A stretch of DNA of 64,000 nt from Lactobacillus sp. PV034 (GTDB lineage Bacteria > Bacillota > Bacilli > Lactobacillales > Lactobacillaceae). The stretch spans positions 625,001 to 689,000 of the forward strand of contig NZ_CP041982.1 in NCBI RefSeq assembly GCF_014522305.1. Reading direction: 5' to 3'. The position numbers were made by a program, and so were the translations under genes. Below, piece after piece: positions 49,895 to 59,426 of this stretch; the stretch's first letter is position 1; each line of letters starts with the position of its first letter. The notes beneath the pieces are model-generated. The model was not told the DNA's origin. It saw nothing but the letters and a program-made list of their open reading frames with translations, and made no database searches.

Positions 49895-51112
49895 CTAAAG
49901 TCTTTTTTGGTTATGTGTGGCTACGTTGTAATCATATAGTTGATCATTAATAATCAGGGCATAAATTGTTCTGATTAGTTTATGTATTGAAGCAATAGCT
50001 ATCTTTTTAAACCCTTTGGTTTGAGAAGATAGCTTTTTGCTTTCATAATAATCTGCTATGTGACACGGATTAGTCTTAGCCGCATTATCAATTTGACCAA
50101 TAGCACGATAAAGCAATTTACGTGCTATTGCATTACCATGCTTAGTAATACTTAAATTAGAATCCATTTCACCTGACTGATATCTACCTGGATCTATGCC
50201 AATAAAAGCATTAATTTTATTGGGATTGCTAAATCTGCGTACATCTCCCAATTCTGCTAAAACTCTAACTGCAGTAGTTTGGGCAAAACCTGGAATACTT
50301 TCTAGATTTTCTAAATCATGATTAGGTAAAGTCTTAGCGAGTTTAACCATTCTTGTAATTAATTGTTCTCTTTGCTTACTTAGATTAAGTAGTCTTTGGG
50401 TATAATATTGTACTTGTTGAACTTCTATACTAGTCTCGGAGACAACTGGATAAGCTTGATAAGCTAATTCAATAAGTTTATCAGCAGTTTTTTGAGCATG
50501 TTTAAATGCAATACCTTTTAAATTCATTAGCCAATTAATAATTTGATTTTTGTTCTCTTGTCTTACTAAATCGCAATGAGGGTAATGAGCAACTATTTGC
50601 CAGTAATTATTACCTTTAGCAGTAGAAAATAGATTTTCAATTTCGGGAAAAGTTGATTGTAAAGCCTGGTGAAGTCTATTTTTAGCTGTGACTAAATCAT
50701 CTGTTAGCTGGTCATAGAAACGACTCAAAGCATTGAGTTGCTTATAAGACTGAGACTGATTTTGACTAACTGGATGATGATAAAGTCTTTGAATTAAGGC
50801 TAAATGATAAGCATCAGTTTTATCAGTCTTATTATGACGTAGTCCCAAATCCATTTCTTTTTTTGCTTTAAGAGGATTAAGCACAACATATTCATAACCG
50901 TAATCTTCTAGAAAAGCTTGTAGTCTGCGTGAATAAACACCAGTAGCTTCAAAAATAATTTCTGGCTGTTTAGTAAAAGCAGCTAATTCGTGCAGTAATT
51001 TAATAAAACCAGGACGGTCGTTAGTAATGGTAAATTCATTTTTACTTTCACCAATTAGCTCACAAATAGTAGAAGTAGACTTACTTACATCAATTCCAAA
51101 AGTAATTTGCAT
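49895..51112 (-). CDS. IS110-family DEDD recombinase (copy B)
   Basis: The 405 aa protein is about 95 percent identical by eye to copy A, with all DEDD and C-terminal motifs intact (FGIDVSKSTST, IIFEATGVYSRR, DKTDAYHLA, FIGIDPGRYQSGE). The last residues differ because of one extra A in an A run near the end (six instead of five), so it finishes HNQKRL rather than HNQKDFSRN. The change touches only the tail and may leave activity intact. Confidence 0.95.
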   Translation of the reverse strand: MQITFGIDVSKSTSTICELIGESKNEFTITNDRPGFIKLLHELAAFTKQPEIIFEATGVYSRRLQAFLEDYGYEYVVLNPLKAKKEMDLGLRHNKTDKTDAYHLALIQRLYHHPVSQNQSQSYKQLNALSRFYDQLTDDLVTAKNRLHQALQSTFPEIENLFSTAKGNNYWQIVAHYPHCDLVRQENKNQIINWLMNLKGIAFKHAQKTADKLIELAYQAYPVVSETSIEVQQVQYYTQRLLNLSKQREQLITRMVKLAKTLPNHDLENLESIPGFAQTTAVRVLAELGDVRRFSNPNKINAFIGIDPGRYQSGEMDSNLSITKHGNAIARKLLYRAIGQIDNAAKTNPCHIADYYESKKLSSQTKGFKKIAIASIHKLIRTIYALIINDQLYDYNVATHNQKRL

Positions 51113-51275
51113 TATATAACCCCCTAAGCTTAAGTAGTAAAACGTATTTACTTAAGAAATCAGATCTAATTTTCTAAACTCGACATCAACGTGTCCACAT
51201 TCTTCGAAGAGATTATTGATAGCCTAAGTAAAACTGCCAGTTTTGTCTACGACATCAAGTGTCTAAAAAGGCTTT
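51113..51275 (-). ncRNA. Candidate bridge RNA of IS110 copy B
   Basis: The region is homologous to the candidate in copy A, with the same hairpins: 51251-51263, 51230-51244, palindrome TCTTCGAAGA at 51201-51210 and 51182-51195. The putative -35 TTGTAG (51304-51309) is kept, but the -10 is AACGAT (51281-51286), poorer than in copy A. The variable patch reads AGACAAAAC (51240-51248) on the minus strand. Assignment is inferred from IS110 biology. Confidence 0.5.
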
Positions 51276-51319
51276 GACATATCGTTTTACTACTACTTAA
51301 ATTCTACAAGAGAATAAAA

Positions 51320-51361
51320 AATAGTGAATTAATTATCCCGTCGGATAACTAATTCACTATT
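51320..51361 (-). terminator. Hairpin carried at the 5' end of IS110 copy B
   Basis: The 12 bp stem (51320-51331 with 51350-51361) is identical to that of copy A and is followed by TTTTTTATTCT on the minus strand. It should block read-through from the MFS gene into the transposase. Confidence 0.75.
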
Positions 51362-51375
51362 TAGCTTAGAATGTT

Positions 51376-52759
51376 TTATCTTTTTTCTAATTTAAACATT
51401 CTCCAGTAACTAAATAAAATTAAAACTCCGATGCCAAAAATAATCCCAAAACTAACTTGGCTTCCTTTAGCAGTTAGTATTGCATAAGATTCTCCACCCT
51501 TATTTTGATAAATTGCTAAAATCGCCGCTAAAATTGTCGTCCCAACTGAGCCTGCCAATTGTTGTGCAGTTTGAAAGACAGCTGTTCCATCTGTCTGTAA
51601 TTCACGTGGCTGAATCTTTGAAGCCTCTGCCATAGTATTGCCAAAAGACATCCGATGACCTAATGAAAATGTTCCATAAAAAATAATTATCATCAGCATG
51701 CTCAAATTAATACCCCAGATAGCAAATAAAAGGCCACCTAAAGTAAATAATGAACCTCCAATGTATAACAATACTTTTGCACCAAAATGATCATACAGGT
51801 TTCCAAACCAAGGTGTTAATAAACTAGCAATAATACTTCCGGGAAACAGAATTAAACCACCAATTAATGAAGACTGATGAGCTACTATTTGGGCATAGTT
51901 CGGTAAAACGAAACTTGTTCCAATATTACCAAATTGAAGTAAGAAGTATGCTAAAGCAGCAAAGCAAAAAGCCTTATTTTTAAATACTTCTAATATTTAA
52001 GATCTTCTTACGTGAATTTCTAGAATAACATCCATAACCTACAAAAGCCATAACCGAAAAGATTAGCAGGGCCCAGAATTTCCAATTACCTATTCCTTGT
52101 CCTAACTGGTTAAAACCAACAACTAAGCTTACTAATGCACAAATTAGGATTATATATCCCAACCAATCCATTTGTTCTATAGTTGGTTCATGATATTTTC
52201 CAACAACAAAAATCCCAATCAAAAATACAATTAAAGCAAAGCCAGTAACAATTAAAAAAATCCATTGCCAACCAAGAAAGTAAGTGACCACTCCACCAAA
52301 TGAAGGACCTAAAGTTGGAGCTAATGCTAAAATCATTCCTCCAATCCCCATATAGAGTCCCCATTTAGCCTGTGGCATTACTTCGACAATTAAATTAAAC
52401 ATTAGAGGAATAGACAGTCCAGCCCCAAAAGCAGAAATTAACCGTCCTAATAGCATCAAAGTAAAATTACTTGCAAATGCTGAAACTAAACTCCCTACCA
52501 TAAACGCAATGCATGCAAAAATAAAAATCTGTCTGGCCGTAAATCGTCTACTTTGATAGGAGGAGGTAAGCATAATAATCGCAATCATGAGCAAGTATCC
52601 TGTAGTTACCCATTGGATAATATTCATTGTGACGCTAAACTGTTTCATTAATGTTGGGAAAGTAACATTTAAACTCGTTTCTGTTAAAATTCCCACAAAA
52701 GACATGCACGCAACTGCTAATACAGCAAAAATATTCTTTTTTGTAGTTTCCTTTTTCAT
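51376..52759 (-). pseudogene. MFS drug exporter of the DHA2 type, broken by a frameshift
   Basis: Two frames together make a protein of about 460 aa with about 14 membrane helices: the N-terminal 259 codons (52759 to 51980) with MSFVGILTETSLNVTFPTL and LGRLISAFGAGLSIPLMFN, and the rest in another frame to 51376, ending FKLEKR. Reading switches near 51989-51992; dropping one T of the plus strand restores ILNIEVFKNKAFCFA, the expected join. A single recent indel is the simplest explanation. It may be a sequencing error or phase variation, though no long repeat tract is present there. Confidence 0.85.
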
Positions 52760-52784
52760 CGGTTCCCTTCCTATAACAAAATAA

Positions 52785-52815
52785 AAGAGTAGAAAGATTA
52801 TCTCCCTACTCTTAT
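52785..52815 (-). terminator. Hairpin after pgi
   Basis: AAGAGTAG and CTACTCTT form a short stem between the pgi stop and the MFS start. Confidence 0.7.
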
Positions 52816-52837
52816 ATTCTGCTTTAATTTATTTAGA

Positions 52838-54178
52838 TTAAAGACGCTTAGTTAAATCGTCATGTAAATCTTCATAACCAGGTTTGTTCAAAAGACCAAA
52901 CATATTTCTCTTGTAACTTTCAACACCTGGTTGGTTGAATGGATTAATACCATTTAAGTAACCTGAAATACCAACTGCCAATTCGAACCAGTAAATTAAG
53001 TAACCTAAAGTATGAGCTGATTGATCTTCAATATCCACAGTCATAACCGGTACGCCACCATCAGTATGAGCTAAAACCACACCTTCGTAAGCACGGTCAT
53101 TTACATAGTTCATAGTCTTACCTGATAAGAAGTTCAATTGATCTAAGTTTTCCTTATCATCAGGAATGGTTACATCGTGTTTTGGATGTTCAACACGAAT
53201 TACAGTTTCCATTAAGTTACGACGACCTTCTTGGATGTATTGACCTAATGAATGAAGATCAGTAGTAAAGTTAGCACTTGATGGGTAAATTCCCTTTTGA
53301 TCTTTACCTTCTGATTCACCCATTAATTGCTTCCACCATTCACCAAACATTCTTAAAGTTGGTTCATAGTTTTCAAGGATTTCAGTAGTGTAACCCTTAC
53401 GGTAAAGAATATTTCTAAGAGCTGCATACTTGTATGGGTTATCACCAAGTACATCAGGATCTTGGTAAGCAGCACGTGCATCTGCAGCACCTTTCATCAT
53501 TTCATCAATATCTCCACCAGCTACTGCAATTGGAAGCAAACCAACAGCTGAAAGAACTGAGAAACGACCACCAATATCATCAGGAACAACAAATTCTTCG
53601 TAACCTTCAGCGTCCGCTTCAGTCTTTAAAGCACCTTTAGCACGGTCAGTAGTAGCATAAATTCTCTTATTAGCTTCTTCCTTACCATACTTCTTGATTA
53701 ATTTTTCTTTCAAGACACGGAAAGCAATTGAAGGTTCAGTAGTAGTACCTGATTTAGAAATAATATTAATACTAAAGTCCTTATCGCCTAACCATTCAAG
53801 TAAGTCATAAAGGTAAGAACCTGAAATTGAGTTACCACAAAATACTACAGTTGGGTATTTTTCTTTTTCTCTACCATAAAAAGCACTGTTTAAGAACTCA
53901 ATTGAAGCTTGAGCACCAAGGTATGAACCGCCAATTCCGATACCAACTAAAACTTCAGAATCACTTTGAATCTTCTTAGCAGCTTTTTTAATACGATCAA
54001 ATTCTTCTTTATTGTAATCAACTGGTAAGTTAACCCAACCTAAGAAATCTGCACCAGCACCACTACCTTCACGTAATTCCTTATCAGCAGCAGTTACCAT
54101 TGGTTGCATTTCCTTTAATTCATTTTCATGAACAAAAGGCTTTAATTTACTAGCGTCAAAATGAACGACTTTTGTCAT
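52838..54178 (-). CDS. pgi: Glucose-6-phosphate isomerase
   Basis: The 446 aa enzyme has the sugar-phosphate motif [19 protein letters not shown] (about 78), [18 protein letters not shown] and the C-terminal [25 protein letters not shown]. It interconverts G6P and F6P. Codon use is biased to strongly expressed codons. It is a single-gene unit, with the VanZ-like gene upstream on the same strand. Confidence 0.98.
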   Translation of the reverse strand: MTKVVHFDASKLKPFVHENELKEMQPMVTAADKELREGSGAGADFLGWVNLPVDYNKEEFDRIKKAAKKIQSDSEVLVGIGIGGSYLGAQASIEFLNSAFYGREKEKYPTVVFCGNSISGSYLYDLLEWLGDKDFSINIISKSGTTTEPSIAFRVLKEKLIKKYGKEEANKRIYATTDRAKGALKTEADAEGYEEFVVPDDIGGRFSVLSAVGLLPIAVAGGDIDEMMKGAADARAAYQDPDVLGDNPYKYAALRNILYRKGYTTEILENYEPTLRMFGEWWKQLMGESEGKDQKGIYPSSANFTTDLHSLGQYIQEGRRNLMETVIRVEHPKHDVTIPDDKENLDQLNFLSGKTMNYVNDRAYEGVVLAHTDGGVPVMTVDIEDQSAHTLGYLIYWFELAVGISGYLNGINPFNQPGVESYKRNMFGLLNKPGYEDLHDDLTKRL

Positions 54179-54254
54179 TTTAAATACTTCCTTTGTTTGA
54201 TTTTTGTTTTCTTCTACATCATTTATTTTAGCAGATATTTAATAGAAAAATAAA

Positions 54255-54875
54255 TTAATTAATTATTCTTGGATGAAACTTTATGATTAAATAATATAAC
54301 CCATATCCTAGAATTGCACCGCACACATTAAAGAAGATATCATCGATATCACTAACTCCTGTCATCAAGATAAATTGAAAGCTTTCAATGGTAAATGACA
54401 ATAAAAATCCTAAGAAGACGGTTAGTTTAAAACACCTTTTTCTTTGAGCAACAATTGGAAATAATAATCCAAAGGGCATAAACCATAAAATATTGCCAAA
54501 AGAATTGTAAAAGAAATCCAATAAACTAGCTCCTTTAGTAAGCTTCCAGGTTTCTTTCATAAATACTAAATTAATTTCATTCAAAGGTCTATGGAAATTC
54601 AACGACCACTGCCAGGGAAAATATGTATCTCTAAAAGTTGTTAACATTAATAATAATATTAAATAGAATGCAAAAATCCATACACATGCTTCTGATTTTA
54701 AAGACCGACGGTGTCGCACAAAAATTAACCAACATAATCTCAGAAATGCAAAAATTAAGAAATAAAAGATGGTTTTATCCAAGCTATAAAAAATCAACTT
54801 TAATAATGCAAAATGGTTTATTTTCCCAGCGGGAGAATTAGTTAAAATATTATAAAGTGGCTGTAAAAATAGCAT
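54255..54875 (-). CDS. VanZ-like membrane protein
   Basis: The 206 aa protein has about five membrane helices with the VanZ signature: the NILWFMPFGLLFPIV segment (about 137-152), then SFTIESFQFILMTGVSDIDDIFFNVCGAILGYGLY at the end. VanZ-type proteins affect resistance to glycopeptides and lipoglycopeptides in some species. No van genes are near, so this is a housekeeping relative. It is divergent from ltaS. Confidence 0.88.
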   Translation of the reverse strand: MLFLQPLYNILTNSPAGKINHFALLKLIFYSLDKTIFYFLIFAFLRLCWLIFVRHRRSLKSEACVWIFAFYLILLLMLTTFRDTYFPWQWSLNFHRPLNEINLVFMKETWKLTKGASLLDFFYNSFGNILWFMPFGLLFPIVAQRKRCFKLTVFLGFLLSFTIESFQFILMTGVSDIDDIFFNVCGAILGYGLYYLIIKFHPRIIN

Positions 54876-54979
54876 AATCAGATCGCCTTTATGTTTTTTA
54901 TTTTTATTATAGTTTACTTTGAATAAATTTCTTGTTTTTCCAGAATATTATTAAAAAATTTAAAACCTTGTAAGAAAAT

Positions 54980-55008
54980 TTGTCGGATTAACAATAAACC
55001 AGTAAAAT
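54980..55008 (+). promoter_or_regulatory. Promoter of ltaS
   Basis: TTGTCG (54980-54985) and TAAAAT (55003-55008) are spaced by 17 bp, about 25 bp before the GTG start. Confidence 0.65.
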
Positions 55009-55033
55009 ATTCCTTAATAAAAGGAGAAAAATT

Positions 55034-57208
55034 GTGAAAAAAAGAAAATTTTTGCAAACAAGAATTGGCTTTTTTACGCTATTAATACTTTGTTTTTGGC
55101 TAAAGTATATGTTTGCGGCTTATTTTGACTTTAAATTAGGAATCTCTGATCCTTATCAACATTTTATAATCTGGCTTACTCCCCTTGGCAGTGGGATTAT
55201 TTTAATCAGTTTAGGATTATACATTGCAAAACCTATAATTTCATACATAGCAATGTTAATTTTAGATGTTTTGAATACTATCTTACTGTTTTCAAACATC
55301 ATTTATTATAGGCAGTTCAATGACTTTTTAACTTTTAAAACAGTAGAAAATACCAGCAAGGTATCACAAGGACTTGGTAAAAGTACAATCGCTCTACTTC
55401 ATCCCTCTGATATCATTATTTGGCTTGATATCATCATTATTATTCTCTTGCTTATCTTTAGAGTAATAAAGATTGATCCTCGTAAGTTTGGCTTTGTCCG
55501 ACCTTTTGCCGTAACTTCATTTGGTGTTTTTATCTTAACCCTTAATATTATGTTAGCTGAGACATCAAGACCACGTTTAATGCGTAATACATTTGATCGC
55601 TCATATGTAGTTAAATATCTTGGAATTGATACTTATTCCATCTATGATATGGCAAAAAGTGCCCAGACTGATCAAGGTAAACGCAATGCAAATGCTGATG
55701 ATATTAACAAGATATTAACCTTTGCGCAAAATAATTATGCTAAACCAAATGCTAAATATTTTGGTAAAGCTGAAGGTAAAAATGTTATTGTTCTTCACCT
55801 TGAAAGTTTCCAACAATTCCTAATTGGAATGAAAGTAAATGGTCAAGAAGTTACGCCATTTTTAAATTCTCTTTATCACAGTAAAGACACTCTCGCTTTT
55901 AATAATTTTTACCACCAAGTTGGATTAGGTAGAACAAGTGATGCAGAAAACATGATGGAAACAGGTACCTATGGTATTTCTGATGGATCTCTCTTTACTT
56001 CTTTGGGCTCAGAAAATACATTTCAAGCAGCTCCACAAATTCTTCGTCAAACCGGCTATACTTCTGCCGTCTTTCATGGTAATACTGGAACATTTTGGAA
56101 TCGAAATAATGTCTATAAAAATCTTGGCTATAATTATTTCTTTGATGCTCAGTATTTCTCTAAAAATAAAGATGATTCTATTGGATATGGAATTAAAGAC
56201 AAATTGCTCTTTGCTCAAAGTATTAAATACCTTGAGCAAATGCAGCAACCCTTCTATGTCAAATACTTAACTGTCACAAATCATATTCCTTTTGATATGA
56301 ATCAAATAGATAAAGATAAAAACTTTACCACTACCGACACTTCTAATACCACTATTAATAATTACTTTGAAACCGCCCACTATTTAGATCAATCACTTAA
56401 AGAATTCTTTGATTATCTCAAAAAGAGCGGTCTTGAAAAAAACACTATGGTGATTCTATATGGAGATCACTACGGAGTAGGAAGTTCAAATAGTGAAACT
56501 AATGCTTTAGCACCTTTACTTGGGAAAGATAGTGCTAGTTGGAATGATTATGATCAGACGCAGATTCAGAAAGTGCCTTTTATGATTCATATGCCTGGAA
56601 TCAAGGGAGGTATTAATTCTGAAATCGGTGGAGAAATTGATGCCCTTCCTACTATTCTTCATCTATTAGGTATTAAGACTAATAATTATATCCAGTTTGG
56701 TACTGACTTGCTTTCAAAACAACACAAGCAAACTATTGTATTCCGCAATGGAACAATTGTTACACCAAAATATATTATCCTTGGTAACAAGGGAATACGT
56801 GGTACAATTTATGATCAAAAAACTGGTAAGAAGATTACAAACCTAACTAAGAAACAAAAGAAGGAAATCACTAGCCTAACTAAATATGCAAAAACTTCTT
56901 TACATGATTCTGATCTTTTAAATAACCGCAATTTACTACGTTTCTACACTCCAAAAGGATTTATTCCTGATGATCCTAGTCAATTTGACTACAAAGATAA
57001 TTATCTTCAAATGTTAAAAATTGCTAATGAATTAGGAAATAATTCTACTTCTCTTTATTCTCAACATAAAGGAACAACCACTGATTTATATGTCACTGAT
57101 GCACCTGAAAGTACAAAAGATGAAATTACCAATATCCCTAAGAATATTGGGCCAAATCCTAATAGTTCTAGTTCAGAAGATAGTTCTTCTGAGCAATCAA
57201 ATAAGTAG
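55034..57208 (+). CDS. ltaS: Lipoteichoic acid synthase (LtaS family)
   Basis: The 724 aa protein has five N-terminal membrane helices (to about residue 190) and an extracellular sulfatase-like domain. The nucleophile threonine is in GLGRTSDAENMMETG (about 300), metal ligands in VIVLHLESFQQF and ILYGDHYG. It polymerises glycerol phosphate from phosphatidylglycerol onto the glycolipid anchor. The start is GTG with AGGAG upstream. The C-terminal tail is Ser-rich (SSSSEDSSSEQSN). Longer than LtaS of S. aureus (646), as in other lactobacilli; a primase or paralog role cannot be ruled out. Confidence 0.93.
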   Translation: MKKRKFLQTRIGFFTLLILCFWLKYMFAAYFDFKLGISDPYQHFIIWLTPLGSGIILISLGLYIAKPIISYIAMLILDVLNTILLFSNIIYYRQFNDFLTFKTVENTSKVSQGLGKSTIALLHPSDIIIWLDIIIIILLLIFRVIKIDPRKFGFVRPFAVTSFGVFILTLNIMLAETSRPRLMRNTFDRSYVVKYLGIDTYSIYDMAKSAQTDQGKRNANADDINKILTFAQNNYAKPNAKYFGKAEGKNVIVLHLESFQQFLIGMKVNGQEVTPFLNSLYHSKDTLAFNNFYHQVGLGRTSDAENMMETGTYGISDGSLFTSLGSENTFQAAPQILRQTGYTSAVFHGNTGTFWNRNNVYKNLGYNYFFDAQYFSKNKDDSIGYGIKDKLLFAQSIKYLEQMQQPFYVKYLTVTNHIPFDMNQIDKDKNFTTTDTSNTTINNYFETAHYLDQSLKEFFDYLKKSGLEKNTMVILYGDHYGVGSSNSETNALAPLLGKDSASWNDYDQTQIQKVPFMIHMPGIKGGINSEIGGEIDALPTILHLLGIKTNNYIQFGTDLLSKQHKQTIVFRNGTIVTPKYIILGNKGIRGTIYDQKTGKKITNLTKKQKKEITSLTKYAKTSLHDSDLLNNRNLLRFYTPKGFIPDDPSQFDYKDNYLQMLKIANELGNNSTSLYSQHKGTTTDLYVTDAPESTKDEITNIPKNIGPNPNSSSSEDSSSEQSNK

Positions 57209-57210
57209 CA

Positions 57211-57247
57211 AAAAAATCGAAATTCTTAATTGAATTTCGATTTTTTA
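57211..57247 (+). terminator. Terminator between ltaS and the histidine kinase
   Basis: AAAAAATCGAAATTC pairs with GAATTTCGATTTTTT, a long stem between convergent genes that can work both ways. Confidence 0.88.
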
Positions 57248-57261
57248 TTGTATTTAATTTT

Positions 57262-58713
57262 CTACTTTTCTTTATTCTTTTCATATCCTTTATCATACAA
57301 AGTAACAATAAAAGTAGCTCCTTCTCCAAGCGTCGATTCAACTGCTATTTCTCCACCGTGTTGTTTAATTAGCGACATAACAATCGACAAGCCTAACCCC
57401 GACTCTCCAGAACCCAATTTTGCCCGAGAAGGATCTGCTTTATAAAATCTTTCAAAGATATATTTCTTTTGTTTTTCATCCATGCCAATACCTGTATCTT
57501 GAACTTCAATCTGAGTTCCATGTTCAATTCTTTTAGCAGAAATAATAATTTTTCCATTCTCAGTAAATTGTAAGGCATTCTGAACTAAGTTAACCAATAT
57601 TTGAGTAAAACGATCCTTATCAGCATATATTGGTAATTTCTTAGGAGAAACTAATTTTAATTTATCATGTTTATCTTTTGCCTTCTGATTCATTTGAGTT
57701 AAAAGATTACGCAAGGTAGGATAGGCATTAAATTCAGTTTTATATAACTTAATTTGATTATTACGAATTTTTTCATAATCTAAGTTTTCATTTACAAGTC
57801 TTATTAATCTCTTAGTCTCACTTTGCATTAAATCTAAAGACTGAGGAACTGAATCTGCAGGAATAGCATTATATTTTAATCCCTCGATCAGTCCATTAAT
57901 TGTAGTTAATGGAGTTCTCATCTCATGCGATACATCTGCCATAAATTCGTCTCTTCTTTTTTCTTGAGCTTGCACTTCATCATTAGCCCTTTTTAGAGAG
58001 TACGCCATTGAGTTAAAGTCTTGTGCTAAGTCATCTAGTTCATCTATGTCATGATTAGAAAGATGAACATTAAAATTACCCTGAGCAATTTTCTTAGTTG
58101 CTTGAGATAAGCGACGAAGACGCAAAGAAATAAAGTAAGAAATTATAAAACTTAGTACAATTGCAATTATTGCTGTAATTAATAAGGCTGTTAATAAATT
58201 ACGTCTTTCGTGAATAATTACCTCTTCAACGTTTTGAACACGAGAACCAATCCAAATAACTCCTATTAGCTTTCCTTTATCAAACCATGGAACTAAAACA
58301 CTTGTATATGCTTCATGATCTGAAAAAGCTAGCTGAGCATTTTGGTGATCATTTTTTATCCTAATAGTTTTTCCCTTTTTTAATTTATTGAAATAATCTT
58401 TAGGTAATTTCCATTGCATTGGAGAATGAGGATAAACTAAATGATTATCACGATTAAAAATTCTTAAAGTAGTATCTTCACCCTGCATAACTATCTGTAG
58501 TTTATCCAAAAAAGCCGCATCTAATTCATCCTCAGCAGGATTTTTTTGGGAGAGGACCAGTTGTTCTAATGAATCAGCATATCCTTCTAATCGATCATAG
58601 CTTTGGATATAAGCTTGCTCTGTATAGTAATTAGTGGAAGAATATCCAATAATAGTCAAACTAGAAAAAATAATCAATAAGAACCCGAGCATTAATTGAT
58701 AAAAAAGCTTCAA
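57262..58713 (-). CDS. Sensor histidine kinase
   Basis: The 483 aa protein has two membrane helices (about 7-26 and 172-194) with an extracellular sensor part between, a HAMP domain (about 195-245), the HisKA box FMADVSHEMRTPLTTING (His at about 270) and the ATPase boxes N (NLVQNALQF), G1 (DTGIGMDE) and G2 (GESGLGLSIV). It starts with TTG, two bases after the regulator stop. No PAS domain is present, so it is not WalK. Signal unknown. Confidence 0.92.
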   Translation of the reverse strand: MKLFYQLMLGFLLIIFSSLTIIGYSSTNYYTEQAYIQSYDRLEGYADSLEQLVLSQKNPAEDELDAAFLDKLQIVMQGEDTTLRIFNRDNHLVYPHSPMQWKLPKDYFNKLKKGKTIRIKNDHQNAQLAFSDHEAYTSVLVPWFDKGKLIGVIWIGSRVQNVEEVIIHERRNLLTALLITAIIAIVLSFIISYFISLRLRRLSQATKKIAQGNFNVHLSNHDIDELDDLAQDFNSMAYSLKRANDEVQAQEKRRDEFMADVSHEMRTPLTTINGLIEGLKYNAIPADSVPQSLDLMQSETKRLIRLVNENLDYEKIRNNQIKLYKTEFNAYPTLRNLLTQMNQKAKDKHDKLKLVSPKKLPIYADKDRFTQILVNLVQNALQFTENGKIIISAKRIEHGTQIEVQDTGIGMDEKQKKYIFERFYKADPSRAKLGSGESGLGLSIVMSLIKQHGGEIAVESTLGEGATFIVTLYDKGYEKNKEK

Positions 58714-58715
58714 CT

Positions 58716-59426
58716 TTATACCTCGGTATCATCAAACTTATATCCAACTCCCCATACGGTTTGGATAACCTGCGGACCGGCTGCCTCTAATTTTTGACGT
58801 AACTTCTTAATATGCGCATCAACAGTTCTTTCTTCACCAAAGTATTCATAACCCCATACTAACTCTAATAATTTTTCTCTTGAGAATACTTGTTTTGGAC
58901 TCTTAGCCATCGTCAAAAGTAAATCAAACTCTTTAGGAGTCAGGTCAGTGACAGGCTTATTCTCAAATAATACTTCACGGCGATCTTTTGAAATTTTTAA
59001 GTGTTTTGTAACTACATCAAATCCTTTATCTGTATCTTCACCGTCTTCACTATCATCAATATGAACCCGGCGATAAAGAGCCTTAATTCGCGCAATTAAA
59101 GCTAAAGGACTGAAAGGCTTAGTAACATACTCATCTGCTCCAATGCCTAAACCCAGAATCTGATCAGATTCTGAGTCTCTTGCCGTTAACATAATAATAG
59201 GGATATCTTTAGATATTTCTCTAATTTCTTTTGCAACTTGCATCCCATCTTTTTTAGGCAAGTTTAAGTCTAAGGTAATAATGTCGTATTTATCTTGATT
59301 AGCCATAAACATTTCAACTGCTTCTTGGCCATCGTTAGCGATATCAACTTCCCAATTTTCTTTTGCAAAAAATAATTTCATCATTTCTGCAACAGAATTG
59401 TCATCCTCAACCATTAAAATTTTCAT
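58716..59426 (-). CDS. Response regulator, OmpR/PhoB family
   Basis: The 236 aa protein has a receiver domain with the acidic pocket (VEDDNSVAEMM), the phospho-Asp in DIITLDLNLPKKDG (about 55), Thr in MLTARD, Lys in YVTKPFSP, and the winged-helix DNA-binding domain (DLTPKEFDLLLTM, VDAHIKKLRQKL, VIQTVWGVGYKF). Partner of the kinase downstream. Its ATG overlaps the preceding gene's stop by one base, so that membrane protein is cotranscribed. Confidence 0.95.
   Translation of the reverse strand: MKILMVEDDNSVAEMMKLFFAKENWEVDIANDGQEAVEMFMANQDKYDIITLDLNLPKKDGMQVAKEIREISKDIPIIMLTARDSESDQILGLGIGADEYVTKPFSPLALIARIKALYRRVHIDDSEDGEDTDKGFDVVTKHLKISKDRREVLFENKPVTDLTPKEFDLLLTMAKSPKQVFSREKLLELVWGYEYFGEERTVDAHIKKLRQKLEAAGPQVIQTVWGVGYKFDDTEV

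Larger units (their letters stand above)
49718..51377 (-). mobile_element. IS110-family insertion sequence, copy B
   Basis: The block of about 1660 bp is nearly identical to 29790-31448 and has the same orientation. It lies between the stop codon of a frameshifted MFS gene and the ribosome site of the helical protein. An 11 bp sequence TCTTTTTTCTA occurs at both borders (49717-49727 and 51379-51389). Since the left copy also overlaps sequence shared with copy A, this may be a target feature and not a true duplication. No terminal inverted repeats were seen. Confidence 0.9.

Noticed and set aside
54255..54875. Part of a glycopeptide resistance cluster
   Set aside because: No vanHAX or vanRS genes are near; VanZ-like proteins are common in Firmicutes without such clusters.
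58716..59426. WalR/WalK identity for the two-component pair
   Set aside because: The kinase lacks a PAS domain, and walHIJ genes do not follow.
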